From assembly GCF_025464955.1 (NCBI RefSeq), contig NZ_JAODNM010000109.1, positions 1-64,000 on the forward strand: 64,000 nucleotides of DNA, given 5' to 3'. Position 1 is the first letter of the stretch. Each line of letters opens with the position of its first letter. The position numbers were made by a program, and so were the translations under genes. The notes under the pieces were generated by a model. The model had not been told where the DNA came from. It did not search any database and saw only the letters and a program-made list of their open reading frames with translations. Below, one piece after another: positions 60,315 through 64,000 of this stretch. The DNA comes from Amycolatopsis sp. (GTDB lineage Bacteria; Actinomycetota; Actinomycetes; Mycobacteriales; Pseudonocardiaceae).

Positions 60315-61799
60315 TCATCGCGCAGCTGCCTTGCTCGTCACGCTCCGGAAGTCGGCCAGATCGAGTTTCCTCGTCCGGCGGTTGTATTCCGAAACCAGGC
60401 CGGGCCAGTTCGTCGACACCCGACCGTCGGATTGGCGATACCAGCTCGCGCACATCGTCCACACGCTCTTGGTGAGTCGCTGCTGGACCTCTTCGTCATA
60501 CTCTGCCTCGACCTCCGGTCGGACATCCACATAGGACACATCCGGTCGCGAAAGGTGCTCGACGGCTTGGCGGATGTAGCGAGCTTGCCGTTCGATCATG
60601 TAGACAATGGACCCGGCGCCGAGGTTGGTGTTGGGGCCGTACATGCAGAACAGGTTCGGGAAGCCGGGGACGGCCAAGCCGAGATACGCCCGCGCGCCTT
60701 TCGACCAGGCGTCGGACAACGCGCGCCCGTCGAGTCCGCGGACGTCGAGCCCGCCCAGGAAGTCGGTGGCGGCGAACCCGGTGCCGTAGATGATGACGTC
60801 GGCCGGGTGCTCGATGCCGTCCACCGTGCGGACCCCGGACGGCGTTATCTCGGCGATCTGTTCGGTTTCCACCGTGACGTTCGACTGGGCGACCGCGGGG
60901 TAGTAGTTGCTCGCGAACAGCACGCGCTTGCAGCCGATTTGATAGTCCGGTGTCAGCTTCGCGCGCAGCGCGGGATCGGGGACCTGCTTCGTGAGGTGCG
61001 ACTTGGCAAGCCACTCGATGGACTTCGCGATGGGCTTGTTGCCGTGCAGGCCGAACGTCGAGACCTCGCCGGTTGCCCAGAACACCAGGCGCTCCAACGA
61101 TTGTGATGCCGGCAGCGCCTGGAAGAGCCGGTGGTGCCACGGCGCGTACTGCCTGTCCGGCTTCGGGACGATGTACGGGGCACTGCGCTGGAACAGCGTC
61201 AGCTCCGCGGCCTGCGGCTGGATGTGCGGAACGAACTGGATCGCGCTCGCGCCGGTGCCGATGACGGCGACGCGCTTGCCGCGCAGGTCGTAGTCGTGGT
61301 CCCAGCGCGCGGAATGGAAGCTGTGGCCGGTGAAGGTTTCCCGGCTGGGGATGTCCGGCCAGACCGGGCGGGAGAGTTGGCCGAGCGCGGGCACGAACAC
61401 CTTCGCCTCGTGGACGTCGCCGTTCTTCGTCTCGACGTGCCAGAGGCCGCGGGGTTGGTCGAAGACCGCGGACGCCACTTCGGAGTCGAACCGGATGTGC
61501 GGGGCGAGGTCGTACTTGGCGACCATGTGTTTGATGTACGCGTGGATCTCGGGCTGCAGTGAGTACCGCGCGGGCCACCGGGGGTTGGGCTCGAAGGAGA
61601 ACGAGTAGTACGGCGACGGGATGTCGCACCCGGCGCCCGGGTACGTGTTCTCCCGCCAGACGCCGCCGACTTCGTGGGCCTTCTCGAGGATGGTGAAGTC
61701 CTCGAAGCCCGCGCGTTTGAGTTCGAGGGCGAGTCCGATCCCGCCGAACCCGCTCCCGGTGATGAGGACGGACGGCTGCCGAGACGGCGCAGTATTCAT
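60315..61799 (-). CDS. Flavin-containing monooxygenase, Baeyer-Villiger type
   Basis: 494 residues. The FAD Rossmann motif GSGFGG is at 15-20, the second NADP motif GTGASAIQ is near 185, and between them FTGHSFHSARW (156-166) exactly fits the Baeyer-Villiger fingerprint F-x-G-x3-H-x3-W. It should oxidise a ketone or heteroatom substrate with NADPH and oxygen; the natural substrate is unknown. Its stop overlaps the ATG of a 14-codon open frame (60274-60318), and the LacI gene follows 51 bp later. Confidence 0.9.
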   Translation of the reverse strand: MNTAPSRQPSVLITGSGFGGIGLALELKRAGFEDFTILEKAHEVGGVWRENTYPGAGCDIPSPYYSFSFEPNPRWPARYSLQPEIHAYIKHMVAKYDLAPHIRFDSEVASAVFDQPRGLWHVETKNGDVHEAKVFVPALGQLSRPVWPDIPSRETFTGHSFHSARWDHDYDLRGKRVAVIGTGASAIQFVPHIQPQAAELTLFQRSAPYIVPKPDRQYAPWHHRLFQALPASQSLERLVFWATGEVSTFGLHGNKPIAKSIEWLAKSHLTKQVPDPALRAKLTPDYQIGCKRVLFASNYYPAVAQSNVTVETEQIAEITPSGVRTVDGIEHPADVIIYGTGFAATDFLGGLDVRGLDGRALSDAWSKGARAYLGLAVPGFPNLFCMYGPNTNLGAGSIVYMIERQARYIRQAVEHLSRPDVSYVDVRPEVEAEYDEEVQQRLTKSVWTMCASWYRQSDGRVSTNWPGLVSEYNRRTRKLDLADFRSVTSKAAAR

Positions 61800-61889
61800 C
61801 CGCCGAAACTACTGTCACCCCGCCCCCCGCGCCACCCCCTACGCGGCCGCCGAATCGAGATTTCCGGCCAAGGGTGCGGCGGGGCGCGG

Positions 61890-61975
61890 GGATCCCTCAA
61901 GGTCATCCTGATGGCGACCCTCACAGCGCATCCAACGCACTGCGAGGGTCGCCATGTCGTGGCCTTGAGGGATCC
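61890..61975. terminator. Long hairpin between the ABC exporter and monooxygenase genes
   Basis: The outer arms GGATCCCTCAAGG and CCTTGAGGGATCC match over 13 bp, and internal segments (GGCGACCCTC/GAGGGTCGCC) extend the pairing to most of the 86 bp. It lies 13 bp past the exporter permease stop. Confidence 0.75.
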
Positions 61976-61988
61976 TTGGACTGGATGG

Positions 61989-62765
61989 TCAGATGGACTT
62001 CTGGTAGCGGCGGAAGGTGCGGGTGGACAGCCACACCATCAGCACGGCGAGGCCCAGCAGCCACCCGCCGTGCCCGAGAATGACGCCCCAGTCCGGAGAT
62101 GCGGCCAGCGCGGACCTCGACGTGTCCATCGCCCAGTTGAGCGGGTTGTACGACGCCACGGTCTGGATCCACGGCGGCATCAGCGTTTTGGCCATGAACG
62201 CCGAGGACAGGAACGTCAGCGGCAGCAGCAGAAACACGCTCAGTCCGATGATCGTCTCCCGCTGGCGGATGAGCAGGCCAGCGGTGTTCGACAGCGCGCT
62301 GAACACCGCGCCCAGCAGCACCGAAGCCACCACCAGGATCACGACTCCGGCGAAGCCGCCCGGATAGGCGGCCCCGGCGAGCCAGCCGAGGACGATGATG
62401 ATGATCGACTGGACCGTCGTACTCAGTGCCTGCTCGATGACGCCCGAGTTGAGGATCGCGGCACGGCTGACCGGCGAGACGAGGAAGCGGTTGAGCGTGC
62501 CGCGCTCGATCTCCTCGATGATCGCCATACCGGACCACATGCTCGACGACACCGCGCTCATCACGACGACGCCGGGCACCAGGTAGTCCAAATAGGACGT
62601 CGCGCCGAACCCCGGCAGTTCGGCGACCTTCCGGAACAGGCTGCCGAACAGGAACAGCCAGATCACCGGCTGAACCAAGGCCATCACGAGCGCGGCGGGC
62701 TGGCGTACCAGCGCTTTGAGTCGCCGGTGGGTCATCCAGCCGTTTTGGGCGAGGAACGCGGTCAT
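61989..62765 (-). CDS. ABC-2 type exporter permease (DrrB-like)
   Basis: 258 residues with six predicted helices and the conserved ABC-2 block IIEEIERGTLNRFLVSPVSR. The C-terminal part NPLNWAMDTSRSAL is typical of daunorubicin-resistance DrrB relatives. The start overlaps the ATPase stop by four bases (62762-62765), so they form a translationally coupled pair. Substrate unknown. Confidence 0.9.
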   Translation of the reverse strand: MTAFLAQNGWMTHRRLKALVRQPAALVMALVQPVIWLFLFGSLFRKVAELPGFGATSYLDYLVPGVVVMSAVSSSMWSGMAIIEEIERGTLNRFLVSPVSRAAILNSGVIEQALSTTVQSIIIIVLGWLAGAAYPGGFAGVVILVVASVLLGAVFSALSNTAGLLIRQRETIIGLSVFLLLPLTFLSSAFMAKTLMPPWIQTVASYNPLNWAMDTSRSALAASPDWGVILGHGGWLLGLAVLMVWLSTRTFRRYQKSI

Positions 62766-63775
62766 CGTGCACCTCCAGCGGTGACAAGGGCGGTGGCTTC
62801 GGTGTCTTGGGTGGCTTCGGCGAACCGGCGTCCGGCGTAGCGCAGGTAGACGTCGTCCAGTGACGGGCGGGCGACCGTCACTGCGGCGACACCCAGCCCG
62901 GCTTGGTCGAGCGCGGCGAGCACGAGCGGGACCGCGGCGGCGCCGTCGTCGGCGCGGGCGCTGAGCCGGTGCCCGTCGAACGTTACCTCCCGCACCCCGG
63001 GAAGGCAGCCGAGTACCGCTCGCGCCCGCTGTTCGTCGGGCAGGTCACGCAGTTCGAGGTGGACGGCGTCGCCGCGTAGTTCGGCCTTGAGCGTGTCCGG
63101 TGTGCCTTCCGCGACAATCCGCCCTTTGTCCACAATGGCCAGTCGATCGGCGAGCCGGTCGGCCTCGTCCAGATAGTGCGTGGTGAGCAGGATGGCGAGC
63201 GCTTCGTCGCCGGCGAGGCGGGCGATCTCGGTCCACATCGCCGCCCGCGCCTCCGGGTCGAGCCCGGTGGTCGGTTCGTCGAGGAACAGCACCCGCGGCC
63301 GGTGGACGAGGCCGAGTGCGACGTCGAGCCGGCGTTGCATGCCACCCGAGTACGTGCGGACCGGGCGGTCCGCCGCGTCGACGAGATCGAAGCGGTCGAA
63401 CAGTTCCTTGACGCGCTCGCGCAGGTCTGCGCCACGCATACCGTAGATTCGCCCCTGCAGCACCAGATTGTCGCGGCCGGTGGCCGACGGGTCCGCGCCG
63501 GAGCGCTGCGACACGACGCCGATCACCCGCCGCACGCGGTCCGGCCGGCGCAGGACGTCGTGCCCGGCAACGGTCGCGGCGCCGGAATCGGGACAAGCCA
63601 GGGTGGTCAGGATCTTGACGGTGGTGGACTTGCCGGCGCCGTTCGGGCCGAGTAGTCCGAACACCTCGCCCGGTCTGACCGTGAGCGAGAGTCCGTCGAG
63701 CGCTCTGACGTCGCCCGGGTAGGTCTTCACCAGCCCCTGTGCCTCGACGGCATCGGGAATTTCCTTGTCACGCAT
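62762..63775 (-). CDS. ABC exporter ATP-binding protein (DrrA-like)
   Basis: 337 residues. Walker A GPNGAGKS, signature TYSGGMQRR, Walker B LFLDEPTTGLD and the switch histidine in LLTTHYLDEAD are intact. The C-terminal extension with VARPSLDDVYLRYAG is the DrrA hallmark. It drives the adjacent permease, and the pair probably exports a drug or lipid-like molecule. Confidence 0.9.
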   Translation of the reverse strand: MRDKEIPDAVEAQGLVKTYPGDVRALDGLSLTVRPGEVFGLLGPNGAGKSTTVKILTTLACPDSGAATVAGHDVLRRPDRVRRVIGVVSQRSGADPSATGRDNLVLQGRIYGMRGADLRERVKELFDRFDLVDAADRPVRTYSGGMQRRLDVALGLVHRPRVLFLDEPTTGLDPEARAAMWTEIARLAGDEALAILLTTHYLDEADRLADRLAIVDKGRIVAEGTPDTLKAELRGDAVHLELRDLPDEQRARAVLGCLPGVREVTFDGHRLSARADDGAAAVPLVLAALDQAGLGVAAVTVARPSLDDVYLRYAGRRFAEATQDTEATALVTAGGAR

Positions 63776-63826
63776 GGTTTCTCCAGGTTTTGGGGTGTAC
63801 GCGGATCTTTGAACGGGATCGGACGG

Positions 63827-64000
63827 TCAGGCTTTGCGCAGCCGGACTTCGAGGCCGATGCCTTCGGCGGAGACGGTGCAGGCGCCGAAGGTGCTCTGCG
63901 CGGCCAAGTCCTTGAACCGGGCGGGCGAGAACGCGCGGCGGCGGAGCCCGAGCAGGGCCACCTTGGTCATGAAAGCGTTGACCCGGTTGACGTTCATCGT
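63827..64000 (-). CDS. C-terminal end of a probable SAM-dependent methyltransferase (partial)
   Basis: 57 residues before the stop at 63827-63829; the gene runs off the right edge. The visible part, NRVNAFMTKVALLGLRRRAF, RFKDLAAQSTFG and GIGLEVRLRKA, resembles the end of actinobacterial class I methyltransferases. The assignment is tentative because the SAM-binding motifs are outside the window. It lies 51 bp upstream of the exporter ATPase on the same strand and could be in the same transcript. Confidence 0.5.
   Translation of the reverse strand, partial: TMNVNRVNAFMTKVALLGLRRRAFSPARFKDLAAQSTFGACTVSAEGIGLEVRLRKA

Overview
This window is a high-GC actinobacterial chromosome segment: third-codon G/C bias is strong, GTG starts are common, and there are many lipoproteins, Tat substrates, AfsR-type regulators and CUT1 sugar transporters. 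The gene set and intergenic hairpin style fit Pseudonocardiaceae, most likely Amycolatopsis or a relative. That placement is inferred from recall, not from a search. No rRNA, tRNA, CRISPR array or prophage was seen. The only clear mobile element is one insertion sequence at the left edge.

Layout. 1-2883: an IS4-family element (133-1672) sits inside the 3' end of a 13E12/DUF222 HNH gene. It has inverted ends and a 10-bp target duplication, and its transposase is frameshifted. 3313-6472: a translationally coupled operon of a 2-oxoglutarate oxygenase, O-acetylhomoserine sulfhydrylase and a lysophospholipase-like hydrolase. 6500-7651: a CapA-like lipoprotein. 7673-11574: a Family 2B encapsulin operon with two different shell proteins and a polyprenyl diphosphate synthase as likely cargo. 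This is the most distinctive gene system in the window. 12130-14156: a DUF4239 membrane protein and a surface protein with a Pro/Thr tail. 14756-22849: DsbA-like oxidoreductase, phytase-like esterase, orphan sugar-binding lipoprotein, CsoR with its operator, GH88 hydrolase, BBE-type flavoenzyme and a secreted protein. 23335-30000: an AfsR-like regulator, a TetR regulator, and a glucosylglycerate-hydrolase-like enzyme divergent from a ROK regulator. 30281-33660: sedolisin protease, secreted cyclophilin, SRPBCC protein.

33864-36598: a sulfonate/nitrate-type ABC importer. 36705-38534: acyl-ACP desaturase behind a 35-bp perfect dyad, then AraC and VOC proteins. 38804-40936: LysR regulator and a carboxymuconolactone decarboxylase/hydrolase fusion with unusual domain order. 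40982-48355: unknown protein, RGG-tailed DEAD-box helicase, acyl-CoA dehydrogenase-like protein, hydrolase/epimerase operon and a hydratase. 48419-53023: Tex, a chitinase with a DasR-like operator, and a cupin. 53032-60263: a beta-galactoside uptake and hydrolysis regulon (LacI, binding protein, two permeases, GH2 beta-galactosidase) with a perfect LacI operator. 60315-64000: Baeyer-Villiger-type monooxygenase, DrrAB-like ABC exporter, and the C-terminus of a probable methyltransferase.

The spaces between genes carry two families of non-coding DNA not explained by the genes. One is 20-bp palindromes (core GCAACTCG-N4-CGAGTTGC) that occur singly or in pairs with centres 42-43 bp apart. The other is arrays of GTGGGACTCGC repeated every 21-22 bp that then invert to GCGAGTCCCAC. 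Two array loci (14284-14671 and 22998-23284) are inverted copies of one longer element, and one of them has inverted termini like a miniature transposable element. Ordinary stem-loop terminators, including long perfect hairpins and AGGGCACTTTTG types, lie between many convergent genes.
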